The notes: generated from the letters alone by a model not told the origin. A stretch of DNA of 64,000 nucleotides from Paraburkholderia silviterrae (GCF_004353915.1 NZ_SMRP01000010.1:210669-274668), one strand, 5' to 3'; counted from the first letter of the stretch, positions 1 to 9,085 are shown. Numbers and translations are program-made.

Positions 1-281
1 TCGCGGTGGCAGGCGATGGTCCCACCTATCTGACTTTCGATATCGACTGCCTCGACCCAGCCTTCGCCCCGGGCACCGGCACGCCGGTCGCGGGCGGACT
101 GTCGTCGGCGCAAGCGCTCGAGATCGTGCGCGCGCTGGACGGTATCCAGCTTGTCGGCGCCGACGTCGTGGAAGTCGCGCCTTCGTACGATCACAGCGAC
201 ATCACGGCGCTCGCGGCCGCCCATCTCGCGGCCGACATTCTGTTCCTCATGCGGCATCAACGGCCGATCAGCTCATCCTGA
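1..281 (+). CDS. Agmatinase/guanidinobutyrase-type ureohydrolase, C-terminal part
   Basis: The 5' part lies outside the window; the open frame runs in from base 3. The fragment starts inside the ureohydrolase signature: DIDCLDPAFAPGTG holds the DxDxxxDP manganese-binding aspartates, followed by GTPVAGGLS and the VEVAPSYDHSDIT segment typical of agmatinase-like enzymes. Such enzymes hydrolyse a guanidino group to urea plus an amine (agmatine to putrescine, or guanidinobutyrate to GABA) in the cytoplasm. A polyamine-type binding protein begins 45 bp downstream on the same strand, which supports a polyamine or guanidino-compound role. The exact substrate cannot be told from this fragment. Confidence 0.85.
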   Translation, partial: AVAGDGPTYLTFDIDCLDPAFAPGTGTPVAGGLSSAQALEIVRALDGIQLVGADVVEVAPSYDHSDITALAAAHLAADILFLMRHQRPISSS

Positions 282-326
282 ACACACCGATGCCCTATAA
301 CGACCAACGACCCTATCGGAGACATC

Positions 327-1427
327 ATGCCAGCACCGTATTTACGGACTGCACTTGCCTTGCTTGCCGGCTGCGCATTCGCGACAGCAGCGCTCGCCAG
401 CGATAACGCGCTCAACGTCTATAACTGGGACGACTTTATCGATAAGGATACCGTACCAAACTTCGAGAAGGAGACCGGCATCCATGTCCGCTACGACGTG
501 TTCGATAGCGACGACACCTTGCAGGCGAAGTTGCTTACCGGCTCGTCGGGCTATGACATTGTCGTGCCTTCGTCGAGCTACCTCGGCGCGCAGGCGGCCG
601 CGGGGATTTACATGAAGCTGGACAAGTCCCAGTTGCCGAACCTTGCCAACCTCGATCCGCAACTGCTGAAACTGACCGAGGCAGCCGACCCGGGGCACCG
701 ATACGGCGTGCCGTGGGCATGGGGCACGACCGGTCTCGCATACAACGTCGACCAGGTTCGCAAGGTGCTCGGCCCCTCAGTGGCGCTCGACAACTGGGAC
801 ATCCTGTTCAAGCCGGAGTACCTGACCAGGCTGAAGAGCTGCGGTGTCTCGCTGCTCGACTCGCCAACCGACATGTTTTCGATCGCCCTGCACTATCTCG
901 GCAAGGATCCCAACAGTCACAATCCGGCCGACTACCAGGCCGCCTATGAATTGCTCAAGAGCATCCGCCCTTATGTGACGCAATTCGCCCTTTATTCATG
1001 GATCAACGACCTCGCCGGCGGCGACATCTGTTTCGGGGTGAGCTGGTCGGGCGACGTGAAGATGGCGGCCAGCCGCGTGCACGAGGCGCACAAGGACTTC
1101 CAGCTGGCGTACTTCATACCGAAGGGCGGTGCACCGGTATCGTTCCAGATGATGGCGATCCCGAAAGACGCGCCGCATCCGGAGGCCGCACTCAAGTGGA
1201 TCAACTACATTGAGCGGCCGGAAGTCCATGCGGCGATTACCAACGCCGTCTTCTATCCCAACGCCGACAGCGCCGCTTCGAAGTACGTCAAGCCCGAGTT
1301 GCTCGACGACCCGATGGTTTATCCGAAGCCCGAGGTGCTCGCAACGCTGTTCATGCAACAACCGCTGCCCGCGGCGATCAAGCGTCTGGAAACGCGTCTT
1401 TGGTCGCAGTTGAAGGACGGGCGCTAA
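327..1427 (+). CDS. PotF-type polyamine ABC transporter substrate-binding protein
   Basis: A 366-residue periplasmic binding protein of the PotD/PotF family. Residues 1-24 form a Sec signal peptide ending ALAS, and the mature protein opens with the family hallmark LNVYNWDDFID. The GYDIVVPSSSYL and GVPWAWGTTGLAYN segments are the usual hinge and ligand-cleft elements. Length matches the family. It should capture putrescine, spermidine or a related amine and hand it to a membrane complex that is not encoded nearby. It follows the ureohydrolase by 45 bp on the same strand and may be co-transcribed with it. A GC hairpin (1443-1463) lies just after the stop. Confidence 0.88.
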   Translation: MPAPYLRTALALLAGCAFATAALASDNALNVYNWDDFIDKDTVPNFEKETGIHVRYDVFDSDDTLQAKLLTGSSGYDIVVPSSSYLGAQAAAGIYMKLDKSQLPNLANLDPQLLKLTEAADPGHRYGVPWAWGTTGLAYNVDQVRKVLGPSVALDNWDILFKPEYLTRLKSCGVSLLDSPTDMFSIALHYLGKDPNSHNPADYQAAYELLKSIRPYVTQFALYSWINDLAGGDICFGVSWSGDVKMAASRVHEAHKDFQLAYFIPKGGAPVSFQMMAIPKDAPHPEAALKWINYIERPEVHAAITNAVFYPNADSAASKYVKPELLDDPMVYPKPEVLATLFMQQPLPAAIKRLETRLWSQLKDGR

Positions 1428-1442
1428 GTTCGCGTTCATCAC

Positions 1443-1463
1443 ACGGCGGCAGCACGCCGCCGT
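1443..1463 (+). terminator. Possible hairpin terminator after the potF-like gene
   Basis: An 8-bp perfect stem ACGGCGGC/GCCGCCGT with a 5-base loop sits 16 bp after the potF-like stop codon. There is no clear T-tract, so intrinsic termination is only plausible. Confidence 0.35.
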
Positions 1464-1541
1464 ATCTGCTCCCCACGCAAACGCCGACCTTGACCCATGA
1501 CCCGCTCCATGACTTCCCGGACCTGGCCGCCTGCGTCGAGA

Positions 1542-2603
1542 TCAGAATGTGTGTCTGATCCCGACGTTCACCCCAACAGTGGTTCCCTGCACTTCAAAAA
1601 ATACATTGGGATAAGACACAGACAGGCCGGTATTCGCCGCGCCATGGTTGTTGACTACGCCGACCTGCGTGTAAAGCGTTGTCCGTCTGCTCAGGAAATA
1701 GGCTGCGCCCACAGATGCGAGGAGCGAGTGATTATCGGAATTGTTGCGATCGCGCGTTAGCCAAATACCGCCGTTAAAGTCGAACTGTGATGCCATGATG
1801 TAGTCAAGGCCGCCACCATAGACATAGTTATTGGCAGCGCCCGCTACTTTGTAATTGATGAATACGGCCTTCGCTGTCAACGACCCGATCCGGTATGCGG
1901 CACCGAGCGTACGGCCGACGAATGCGACGGTGCTGGGAATCGGCGTGTTGACGGTCCCACCGCTGTTGCCGTCGTAAATGGCCCCATTGACCATCACGGT
2001 GCCATTGTCGTATTTGAAGCTCGCGGCGTACTGCCGGCCCGCCTGAAAATTACCCGCTTCCCCGCCGAGCGCGAGCATGACGCTGCCTTCGAGTCCGGCG
2101 ATCTTGGGGCTGGTATAGGAGATCGCATTGGAGTTGTGCACGCCCGTCAGGAAGACGTTGTTGCCGTAGATGCTTTGTACATCGCCGAAGTTCGCAAAGC
2201 CCCGTGTGTCGGAATCGTAGATCGTGTTCACGAACGGCGAGAACTGCAGCCCTGCCTTGACCTCCCCGTAGTGTCCCTCCAACGCGACCCACGCCTGACG
2301 GCCAAAGAAATTCCCGTTCGAATCGTTAATGCCACCGTTGCTGGTATTGAATCCGCTTTCGATCTTGAACTTGGCCTTTAGGCCCCCGCCCAGGTCCTCC
2401 ACGCCAGAGAAGCCAAATAGCGATGGCGACAACCCCCCATCGGCCAGCGCGAACGTTCGGCCGGCGTTCTGGCCTTGCGCGTTGGGGGTCTTGCTTGTGA
2501 ACAACAGCGATGCATCAATGACGCCGTACAGCGTAACGCTGCTTTGAGCGTGAATAACAGGCGCAATCCCCAGTAACGCAACCGCCAATATCGATCGTTT
2601 CAT
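1542..2603 (-). CDS. Gram-negative porin (OmpC-like, Burkholderia type)
   Basis: A 353-residue outer-membrane porin. The N-terminus is a Sec signal peptide (MKRSILAVALLG... ending HAQS) followed by SVTLYGVIDASLLF, the first beta strand typical of betaproteobacterial trimeric porins. The protein ends in GIRHTF with a terminal phenylalanine, the BAM recognition signal. Alternating beta strands such as LGGGLKAKFKIESGF and FFGRQAWVALEGHYGEVKAG are characteristic of the family. It should form a general diffusion channel for small hydrophilic solutes. A GGAG lies 10 bp before the ATG. It is divergent from the GMC oxidoreductase gene across a 432-bp gap. Confidence 0.9.
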   Translation of the reverse strand: MKRSILAVALLGIAPVIHAQSSVTLYGVIDASLLFTSKTPNAQGQNAGRTFALADGGLSPSLFGFSGVEDLGGGLKAKFKIESGFNTSNGGINDSNGNFFGRQAWVALEGHYGEVKAGLQFSPFVNTIYDSDTRGFANFGDVQSIYGNNVFLTGVHNSNAISYTSPKIAGLEGSVMLALGGEAGNFQAGRQYAASFKYDNGTVMVNGAIYDGNSGGTVNTPIPSTVAFVGRTLGAAYRIGSLTAKAVFINYKVAGAANNYVYGGGLDYIMASQFDFNGGIWLTRDRNNSDNHSLLASVGAAYFLSRRTTLYTQVGVVNNHGAANTGLSVSYPNVFFEVQGTTVGVNVGIRHTF

Positions 2604-3035
2604 TCTTCGAGGTCTCCACTTGTTTGATGCGATGCAATCGCACTGCGTTGGTTAGTGGAGCAAGATTAGCGATAAATTTTCCGAGTGTGCAGTTTACGTC
2701 GTCGGTACTTTCCCGAGTAGTACCAGGTAAATGCAATCGAATATCAAACCGCTGAAGCGACACATGCGCTTGCGCTGCCAGAGAAGCGGGTTTGCCCTGC
2801 TCCGTGTGCGAGAGCCGCGGATCTATCTCCATAGTCGATGCATCCAATCGGAATTTTGCTGCTGTTCAGATGGGATGCGACCGTGCATCATCGTCGCCGT
2901 ACATCTCGCGTGAATGGTTGCTCGTAATCCATGCATTGACATGGATAATAAAACCATTAGTTATCCGGATTTTTAGCGGCGTAGTTTGTGGCTGTGGAAA
3001 ATTCTCACGTAAAAATAGATGGTGGAGACACGAGA
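2604..3035. other. Divergent intergenic region, porin / GMC oxidoreductase
   Basis: This gap is less GC-rich than its neighbours and must hold the promoters of both divergent genes. No convincing gene, RNA or strong hairpin was recognised. Confidence 0.4.
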
Positions 3036-4754
3036 GTGATTCAAGCGCGTGCCGAAGCGGCACAACAACTTCTGGATCGCATGGCGCGCGGCACACTGAG
3101 TCGCCGAGGGTTCATGAAACTGGCCGCCGCGATGGGTATTGCCGCCGTGCTCGATCCCGCGCAGACGCAACAGGCGTTGGCCGCCGGCGAGACTCAACGC
3201 GCAAACCGGCAGGCCATCAAGGACAGCTACGACTACGTGATCGCAGGCGCGGGCGCGGCCGGCTGCATCGTGGCCGCACGCCTGGCGGATGCGGGGGCCG
3301 AAGTGCTGCTCGTCGAGTCCGGCGGTTCCGACAACCTGCCCCAGGTGACGACGCCAGGCTTGTGGTTCACCAACATCGGCGGTCCGCTCGACTGGAAAGT
3401 CAAGGCGGCGCCGTCACCCTACGTCAACAACCGGGCCGTGCCGGTGGCCATGGGGCATGTTCTCGGTGGAGGCACGAGCATCAACGCCATGCTCTGGGTG
3501 CGAGGGGTGAAGCAGGACTACGACGGCTGGGCCGAGCAAGGCTGCGATGGCTGGGGCTTTTCCGAGGTGCTTCCCATCTATAAGCAACTCGAGGACTGGG
3601 AAGGCGGGGCCAATCAGTGGCGCGGCGCGGGTGGCCCATTGCACGTCTGCACGACGCATTCGCCTCATCCTACCGCGACGGCCTTTATTGGGGCGGCACG
3701 TCAGATGGATGTTCCCATCCTCGACGACATGAATGGCCCGATGCGCGAAGGCGCAGGCTACGTGAACATGAGCATCAACCGCGACGGAAGTCGTGCAAGC
3801 GCCGCGCGCGCCTTTCTGCGCCCGGCGCTCGGACGCCCGAATCTGACGCTGCTGCTCAACACGGATGGCGTCCGCTTGCGTTTCATGGGTACCCGGTGCA
3901 CGGGGATTACGCTCAATGATGCGGACGGCGTTCGCAACGTTCGCGCGAGGCGCGAGGTCATCGTGACTGCGGGCGGCATCGCGAGCGCGAAGCTGCTCCT
4001 GCTGTCCGGCATTGGCGACGCGGAAGACGCGCGCCGCCACGGCATTACTCCCGTCGTCGACCTGAAAGGTGTCGGGCGCAATTTCCAGGACCACCCGCTG
4101 CTGTTCGGTGTCACGCTCGGCTACAAAGGCACGTTCCCGCCGCGCTCGATGACGAGCAACGCGGTCGAGGCAGCGGCCTATGTGCGCAGCGATTCCTCGC
4201 TCCGCGACCCTGATGTCGCCATGGTCCTTCAACAGGTCTCGGTGGTCACGCCGGAGATACGCGCTGCGTTTGGCGCCCCTCCGGAGAATGGCTTTGTCAT
4301 TTCACCGGCCCTTGTGCGTCCGACGAGCCGCGGCCGCTTCCAGCTCACGAGCGCCGACTGGCGGGAGCCGGGCCAGCTCGACGCCGGCTTTCTGTCGACG
4401 GACCACGACCTCGAAACGACCGTGCGCTGCATCGAATTGTGCAGGGAGCTCGGGCGGCAGCAGGCATTCGATCCCGTGCGCGCGGCCGAGGCTATTCCGG
4501 GCCGCCCGCTCGATAAGGCGGCGCTGCGGGATTTCGCCCGCAACGCGACGATCAGCTTCGGCCATCCGGTCGGCACCTGCAAGATGGGCGTCGATGAAAT
4601 GGCCGTGGTGGATCCGCAACTGCACGTCCATGGCGTTGAGGGGCTGCGGGTCTGCGATTCGTCCATCATGCCGAACATCGTGACCGGCCCAACCAGTGCC
4701 GCAAGTCACATGATTGGCGCCAAGGCCGCGGGCATGATCCTTGGCGTCGCGTGA
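3036..4754 (+). CDS. GMC-family FAD oxidoreductase, Tat-exported
   Basis: A glucose-methanol-choline oxidoreductase. I chose the GTG at 3036 because GGAG lies 8 bp upstream; an upstream GTG at 2988 has no such site. This gives 572 residues. Residues about 27-34 read SRRGFMKL, a twin-arginine motif followed by a hydrophobic stretch and Ala-rich cleavage region, so the protein is predicted to be exported folded with its FAD. The FAD-binding motif YVIAGAGAAGCIVAARL and VLGGGTSINAMLWVRG (GMC signature 1), ITVTAGGIASAKLLLLSGIG (signature 2 region) and the C-terminal SFGHPVGTCKMG with the catalytic His are all visible. Family members oxidise primary or secondary alcohols. It is followed 42 bp later by an SDR gene; the substrate is unknown. 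Confidence 0.88.
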   Translation: MIQARAEAAQQLLDRMARGTLSRRGFMKLAAAMGIAAVLDPAQTQQALAAGETQRANRQAIKDSYDYVIAGAGAAGCIVAARLADAGAEVLLVESGGSDNLPQVTTPGLWFTNIGGPLDWKVKAAPSPYVNNRAVPVAMGHVLGGGTSINAMLWVRGVKQDYDGWAEQGCDGWGFSEVLPIYKQLEDWEGGANQWRGAGGPLHVCTTHSPHPTATAFIGAARQMDVPILDDMNGPMREGAGYVNMSINRDGSRASAARAFLRPALGRPNLTLLLNTDGVRLRFMGTRCTGITLNDADGVRNVRARREVIVTAGGIASAKLLLLSGIGDAEDARRHGITPVVDLKGVGRNFQDHPLLFGVTLGYKGTFPPRSMTSNAVEAAAYVRSDSSLRDPDVAMVLQQVSVVTPEIRAAFGAPPENGFVISPALVRPTSRGRFQLTSADWREPGQLDAGFLSTDHDLETTVRCIELCRELGRQQAFDPVRAAEAIPGRPLDKAALRDFARNATISFGHPVGTCKMGVDEMAVVDPQLHVHGVEGLRVCDSSIMPNIVTGPTSAASHMIGAKAAGMILGVA

Positions 4755-4796
4755 TCGCGTCACCACTATCGTGATGCCATAACAGGAGAGTTTTTC

Positions 4797-5558
4797 ATGT
4801 CGATGCGGCTCGAGGGTAAGGTTTGCGTGATCACTGGCACCGGCGGGAGCGTCGGGCGCGAGATCGCCGTCACGTTCGCACGGGAAGGTGCGCTAATCGT
4901 CGGCTGCGGTCTACGCGCAGACGACAGCGAGGCGACCGTGGCGGCCGTTCAGGCCGCAGGTGGACAGATGGTGTCCTTGCATCCCTGCGACCTCACGAAA
5001 CCATCGGACTGCCAGGCGCTTGTCGAACTCGCCGTTGAAAAATTCGGCCGCATCGACGTGCTCGTCAACAACGCGGCGATGGCCTACTTCAACTGGATCG
5101 AAGACATCTCCGACGAGGAATGGACCCGCAACCAGCGCGAAGAGGTCGACCTCGTGTTCTATCTCACGCGAGCGGCATGGCCTTATCTGAAGGCAAGCCG
5201 CGGCGTGGTCGTGAACATGGCTTCGCTCACCGCGCTCATGAGCTTCAGGGATCTTGGCTCTCTGGCGCACACGACCGCCAAGGCCGGCATTATCGGCATG
5301 ACCCGCCAGTTGGCGATGGAGGGGCGGCAGCACGGGATTCGCGCTAACTCCATTTCACCGGGCGTGATTGAAACGAACCAGACGCGCGAGCAACTGAAAA
5401 ACCCGGAATGGTCCGGCTACATGCTCAACAAGACGCTGCTGGGGCGCCTGGGCCAGCCGGAGGAAGTGGCGAAGGTCGCGCTGTTTTTCGCCTCCGACGA
5501 CAGTTCGTACGTCACCGGCGTCGATCTTGTTGTCGACGGCGGCATGAAAGTCTGGTGA
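4797..5558 (+). CDS. SDR-family oxidoreductase with His in place of catalytic Tyr
   Basis: A 253-residue short-chain dehydrogenase/reductase. The nucleotide-binding TGTGGSVG motif is at residues about 13-20, NNAAM (NAG-like) near 90, and the catalytic Ser in NMASLTA near 143. The usual YxxxK reads HTTAK, so the catalytic Tyr is replaced by His while the Lys is kept (bases about 5268-5282). The following GIRANSISPGVIETNQTR is normal for the family. A good Shine-Dalgarno (AGGAGAG) precedes the ATG. It is probably co-transcribed with the Tat-exported GMC oxidoreductase. A reaction on the same or a related alcohol/ketone is inference. Confidence 0.85.
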   Translation: MSMRLEGKVCVITGTGGSVGREIAVTFAREGALIVGCGLRADDSEATVAAVQAAGGQMVSLHPCDLTKPSDCQALVELAVEKFGRIDVLVNNAAMAYFNWIEDISDEEWTRNQREEVDLVFYLTRAAWPYLKASRGVVVNMASLTALMSFRDLGSLAHTTAKAGIIGMTRQLAMEGRQHGIRANSISPGVIETNQTREQLKNPEWSGYMLNKTLLGRLGQPEEVAKVALFFASDDSSYVTGVDLVVDGGMKVW

Positions 5559-5575
5559 TCGCCGGGCGATCGCGT

Positions 5576-6028
5576 CTAGCTCTCCGCCATCCCTTTTTCC
5601 GCCAGTTCCTTTTTCGCGCCCTCGTTCTTGGTCAAATGCGTGAGGCCCATGCCGCGCAGCACATTCGGCGCCTTGGTGAACTGCACATTGTCGTAGCCCA
5701 CGATCTCGATGCGATTGCCCCACGGGTCGCGGAAATCCAGAAACGGACCGCCGAGCGGCTCGACCCCCGCCGCCTTCAGCGCGGCGCGGGCCGCCTGCTT
5801 GTCGTCGACAACGAGGCCGACATGCCGGCCGTCATCGGCGGACTGTCTGCGTCCCGCCTGCAACGCGATGAACTGGTCGCCAAGATCGATGAAGGCCATC
5901 GTCCTGCTCTTGCCGCGTAATTCAAAGTCGAAGATGCGGCCATAGAACGCCAGCGCTTCCTCAATATCGCCGACTTCCAGCGCGACGTGGTTGAAGCCGA
6001 TGGCGCGCGGCTTTTTGGAGTCAACCAT
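5576..6028 (-). CDS. VOC-superfamily (glyoxalase-like) protein
   Basis: A 150-residue protein starting MVDSKKPRAIGFNHVALEVGD. The start at 6028 is chosen because a purine-rich AGGGAGGG stands just upstream. It has the two beta-alpha-beta-beta-beta modules of the vicinal oxygen chelate fold: NHVALEVGDIEEALAFYGRIF first, then DDGRHVGLVVDDKQAARAAL and PFLDFRDPWGNRIEIVGYD. VOC proteins bind a divalent metal and act as lyases, dioxygenases or resistance proteins. It converges on the SDR gene with only 17 bp between stops. No substrate can be assigned. Confidence 0.82.
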   Translation of the reverse strand: MVDSKKPRAIGFNHVALEVGDIEEALAFYGRIFDFELRGKSRTMAFIDLGDQFIALQAGRRQSADDGRHVGLVVDDKQAARAALKAAGVEPLGGPFLDFRDPWGNRIEIVGYDNVQFTKAPNVLRGMGLTHLTKNEGAKKELAEKGMAES

Positions 6029-6337
6029 TTGACCCTCCCTTTGTAGACCGGCGGCCCGGAAATGGCCACCTGCTCCTGGTGTGCGACACCTCAAGTATGG
6101 GGATTGAAGTCGCCCGACACCAGACGTTCAGACAGGATTTGATTAATCCATTTTTGGAGCAATAACGTGTTCCAACCTCGCTACTGGAAGCTTTTACCGG
6201 TCATAACTCTTATATAAGACATAAGACATTTGACGTTAGAGGCCATTGCCACTAAAATCGCGTTCAAAGCAGTGCCCGGCACAGCCTTGGCGCGCCGGGA
6301 AAGCCTTCCCCTAAACGCGATATCAGCAGGTCCCCCC
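6029..6337. other. Intergenic region upstream of acnB
   Basis: This gap holds the promoter of the VOC gene on the minus strand and the leader of acnB on the plus strand. The only clear structure is the palindrome and direct repeat at 6208-6227, annotated separately. An in-frame ATG occurs at 6230, but aconitase B homology starts at 6338. Confidence 0.5.
6208..6227 (+). promoter_or_regulatory. Palindrome plus direct repeat, candidate operator of acnB
   Basis: TCTTATATAAGA (6208-6219) is a perfect 12-bp palindrome in a GC-rich genome. It is followed by a second ATAAGAC, so ATAAGAC occurs twice at 7-bp spacing (6214-6220 and 6221-6227). It lies about 110 bp before the aconitase start. I take it as a likely regulator site, possibly for a GntR-type repressor of central-carbon genes. 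The family assignment is inference. Confidence 0.5.
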
Positions 6338-8923
6338 ATGCTTGAAAACTTTCGTGCTCACGTAGCCGCACGCGCCGCGCTCGGCATTCCCCCCCTGCCC
6401 CTGACCGCCCAACAGACCGCCGAGCTGGTGGAACTGCTGACGAATCCGCCCGCGGGCGAAGAGCAGACGCTGCTCGAGCTCATCACCCACCGCGTGCCCG
6501 CCGGCGTGGACGAAGCCGCCCGCGTGAAGGCCGGGTTCCTCGCCGCCGTGGCCAAGGGCCAGACCGCCTGCGCGCTGATCTCGCGCGCCCACGCCACCGA
6601 ACTGCTCGGCACGATGCTGGGCGGCTACAACATCGAGCCGCTGATCGAGCTGCTGTCCGACGCCGAAGTGGGCACGGTGGCCGCCAACGCGCTGAAGAAA
6701 ACCCTGCTGATGTTCGACCAGTTCCACGACGTCAAGGAACTGGCCGACAAGGGCAACGCCAACGCCCAGGCCGTGCTGCAAAGCTGGGCCGACGCCGAAT
6801 GGTTCACGAGCCGTCCGGAAGTGCCGCAAAGCCTGACCATCACGGTCTTCAAGGTGACGGGCGAAACCAACACCGACGACCTCTCGCCGGCCCCGGACGC
6901 CACCACCCGCCCGGACATCCCGCTGCACGCGCTGGCGATGCTGAAGAACGCCCGTCCCGGCATCACCCCGGAAGAAGACGGCAAGCGCGGCCCGGTCAAG
7001 TTCATCGAGTCGCTGAAGGAAAAGGGCCACCTGGTCGCCTACGTGGGCGACGTGGTCGGCACCGGCTCCTCGCGCAAGTCGGCCACCAACTCGGTGCTGT
7101 GGTTCACGGGTGAAGACATCCCCTTCATCCCGAACAAGCGCTTCGGTGGCGTGTGCCTGGGCGGCAAGATCGCCCCGATCTTCTACAACACGATGGAAGA
7201 CGCCGGCGCCCTGCCGATCGAGCTAGACGTGTCGCAGATGGAAATGGGCGACGTGGTCGAACTGCGCCCGTACGAAGGCAAGGCGCTCAAGAACGGCGAA
7301 GTGATCGCCGAGTTCCAGGTCAAGTCCGACGTGCTGTTCGACGAAGTGCGCGCCGGCGGCCGCATTCCCCTGATCATCGGCCGCGGCCTGACTGCCAAGG
7401 CGCGTGAAGCGCTGGGCCTCGCCCCGTCGACGCTGTTCCGCCTGCCGCAGCAGCCGGCCAACAGCGGCAAGGGTTTCTCGCTGGCCCAGAAGATGGTCGG
7501 CCGCGCCTGCGGCCTGCCGGAAGGCCAGGGCGTGCGCCCGGGCACGTACTGCGAACCGAAGATGACCTCGGTCGGCTCGCAGGACACCACGGGCCCGATG
7601 ACCCGCGACGAACTGAAGGACCTGGCGTGCCTGGGCTTCTCGTCCGACCTCGTCATGCAGTCGTTCTGCCACACCGCCGCCTATCCGAAGCCGGTGGACG
7701 TGAAGACCCACCAGACCCTGCCGAACTTCATCAGCACCCGTGGCGGCATCGCGCTACGCCCGGGCGACGGCGTGATCCACTCGTGGCTGAACCGCATGCT
7801 GCTGCCCGACACCGTGGGCACCGGCGGCGACTCGCACACGCGCTTCCCGATCGGCATCAGCTTCCCGGCCGGTTCGGGTCTGGTCGCCTTCGCGGCCGCC
7901 ACCGGCACGATGCCGCTGGACATGCCGGAATCGGTGCTGATCCGCTTCAAGGGCAAGATGCAGCCGGGCGTGACGCTGCGTGACCTCGTCAACGCGATCC
8001 CGCTGTACGCCATCAAGCAAGGCATGCTGACGGTGGCCAAGCAAGGCAAGAAGAACATCTTCTCGGGCCGCATTCTCGAAATCGAAGGCCTGCCCGATTT
8101 GAAGGTCGAGCAAGCGTTCGAACTCTCGGATGCATCGGCCGAGCGCTCGGCCGCCGGTTGCACGGTGCACCTGAACAAGGAACCGATCATCGAATACCTC
8201 AACAGCAACATCACGCTGCTGAAATGGATGATCGCCCAGGGCTACCAGGACCCGCGCAGCCTGCAACGCCGTATCAAGGCGATGCAAGCGTGGCTCGCCG
8301 ATCCGCAACTGCTGCAACCGGATGCGGACGCCGAGTACGCGGCCGTCATCGAGATCGACCTCGCCGACGTCCACGAGCCGATCGTCGCCTGCCCGAACGA
8401 TCCGGACGACGTGAAGACGTTGTCGGACGTGGCCGGTGCGAAGATCGACGAAGTGTTCATCGGCTCGTGCATGACCAACATCGGTCACTTCCGTGCCGCG
8501 TCGAAGCTGCTCGAAGGCAAGCGCGACATTCCGGTCAAGCTGTGGGTCGCTCCGCCGACCAAGATGGACCAGAAGCAGCTGACCGAAGAAGGCCACTACG
8601 GCGTGTTCGGCACGGCCGGCGCCCGCACCGAAATGCCGGGCTGCTCGCTGTGCATGGGCAACCAGGCACAGGTGCGCGAAGGCGCCACGGTCATGTCGAC
8701 CTCGACCCGTAACTTCCCGAACCGTCTGGGCAAGAACACGAATGTGTACCTCGGCTCGGCGGAACTGGCGGCAATCTGCTCGCGTCTGGGCAAAATCCCG
8801 ACCAAGGACGAGTACATGGCCGACATCGGCGTGATCAACGCCAATGGCGACAAGATCTACCAGTACATGAACTTCGACCAGATCGAAGACTTCAAGGAAG
8901 TGGCCGACACCGTGCAGATGTAA
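6338..8923 (+). CDS. acnB: Bifunctional aconitate hydratase 2 / 2-methylisocitrate dehydratase
   Basis: Aconitase B interconverts citrate and isocitrate through cis-aconitate and also acts in the methylcitrate cycle, in the cytoplasm. Starting at ATG 6338 gives 861 residues beginning MLENFRAHVAARAALG, close to the E. coli length of 865. The N-terminal HEAT-like domain (about 1-160) is followed by the swivel domain (GDVVGTGSSRKSATNSVLWF) and the catalytic domains. The [4Fe-4S] ligands are Cys711 (GSCMTNIGHF), Cys769 and Cys772 (GCSLCMGN), in the same spacing as known AcnB. GGDSHTRFPIG is the substrate-binding loop. Codon use is very biased, as expected for a highly expressed gene. A strong terminator follows. 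Confidence 0.97.
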   Translation: MLENFRAHVAARAALGIPPLPLTAQQTAELVELLTNPPAGEEQTLLELITHRVPAGVDEAARVKAGFLAAVAKGQTACALISRAHATELLGTMLGGYNIEPLIELLSDAEVGTVAANALKKTLLMFDQFHDVKELADKGNANAQAVLQSWADAEWFTSRPEVPQSLTITVFKVTGETNTDDLSPAPDATTRPDIPLHALAMLKNARPGITPEEDGKRGPVKFIESLKEKGHLVAYVGDVVGTGSSRKSATNSVLWFTGEDIPFIPNKRFGGVCLGGKIAPIFYNTMEDAGALPIELDVSQMEMGDVVELRPYEGKALKNGEVIAEFQVKSDVLFDEVRAGGRIPLIIGRGLTAKAREALGLAPSTLFRLPQQPANSGKGFSLAQKMVGRACGLPEGQGVRPGTYCEPKMTSVGSQDTTGPMTRDELKDLACLGFSSDLVMQSFCHTAAYPKPVDVKTHQTLPNFISTRGGIALRPGDGVIHSWLNRMLLPDTVGTGGDSHTRFPIGISFPAGSGLVAFAAATGTMPLDMPESVLIRFKGKMQPGVTLRDLVNAIPLYAIKQGMLTVAKQGKKNIFSGRILEIEGLPDLKVEQAFELSDASAERSAAGCTVHLNKEPIIEYLNSNITLLKWMIAQGYQDPRSLQRRIKAMQAWLADPQLLQPDADAEYAAVIEIDLADVHEPIVACPNDPDDVKTLSDVAGAKIDEVFIGSCMTNIGHFRAASKLLEGKRDIPVKLWVAPPTKMDQKQLTEEGHYGVFGTAGARTEMPGCSLCMGNQAQVREGATVMSTSTRNFPNRLGKNTNVYLGSAELAAICSRLGKIPTKDEYMADIGVINANGDKIYQYMNFDQIEDFKEVADTVQM

Positions 8924-8996
8924 AGCACGCTGGCGTGCTACGGCGCGAGGTTCTCGTCGCAAGTTTTTGTTGTAGATTCTCGTCGTAGCGCCACGC

Positions 8997-9038
8997 AATG
9001 GCGCCGCAGGCTGAATGCCTGCGGCGCCATTTTCTTTG
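8997..9038 (+). terminator. Intrinsic terminator of acnB
   Basis: A perfect 15-bp stem (AATGGCGCCGCAGGC paired with its complement at 9017-9031) with a 5-base loop TGAAT is followed by TTTCTTTGG. It lies 74 bp after the acnB stop. Confidence 0.85.
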
Positions 9039-9085
9039 GTGCGGAGCCGAGGCGAGCCGAGCACAAGGCCCCCTGCGCCTGCCGC

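Noticed and set aside
7754..9064. A 436-codon open frame on the minus strand opposite acnB
   Set aside because: It lies antisense to the highly conserved aconitase gene and its sequence is His/Arg/Val-rich with no domain, as expected from the GC-biased third positions of acnB.
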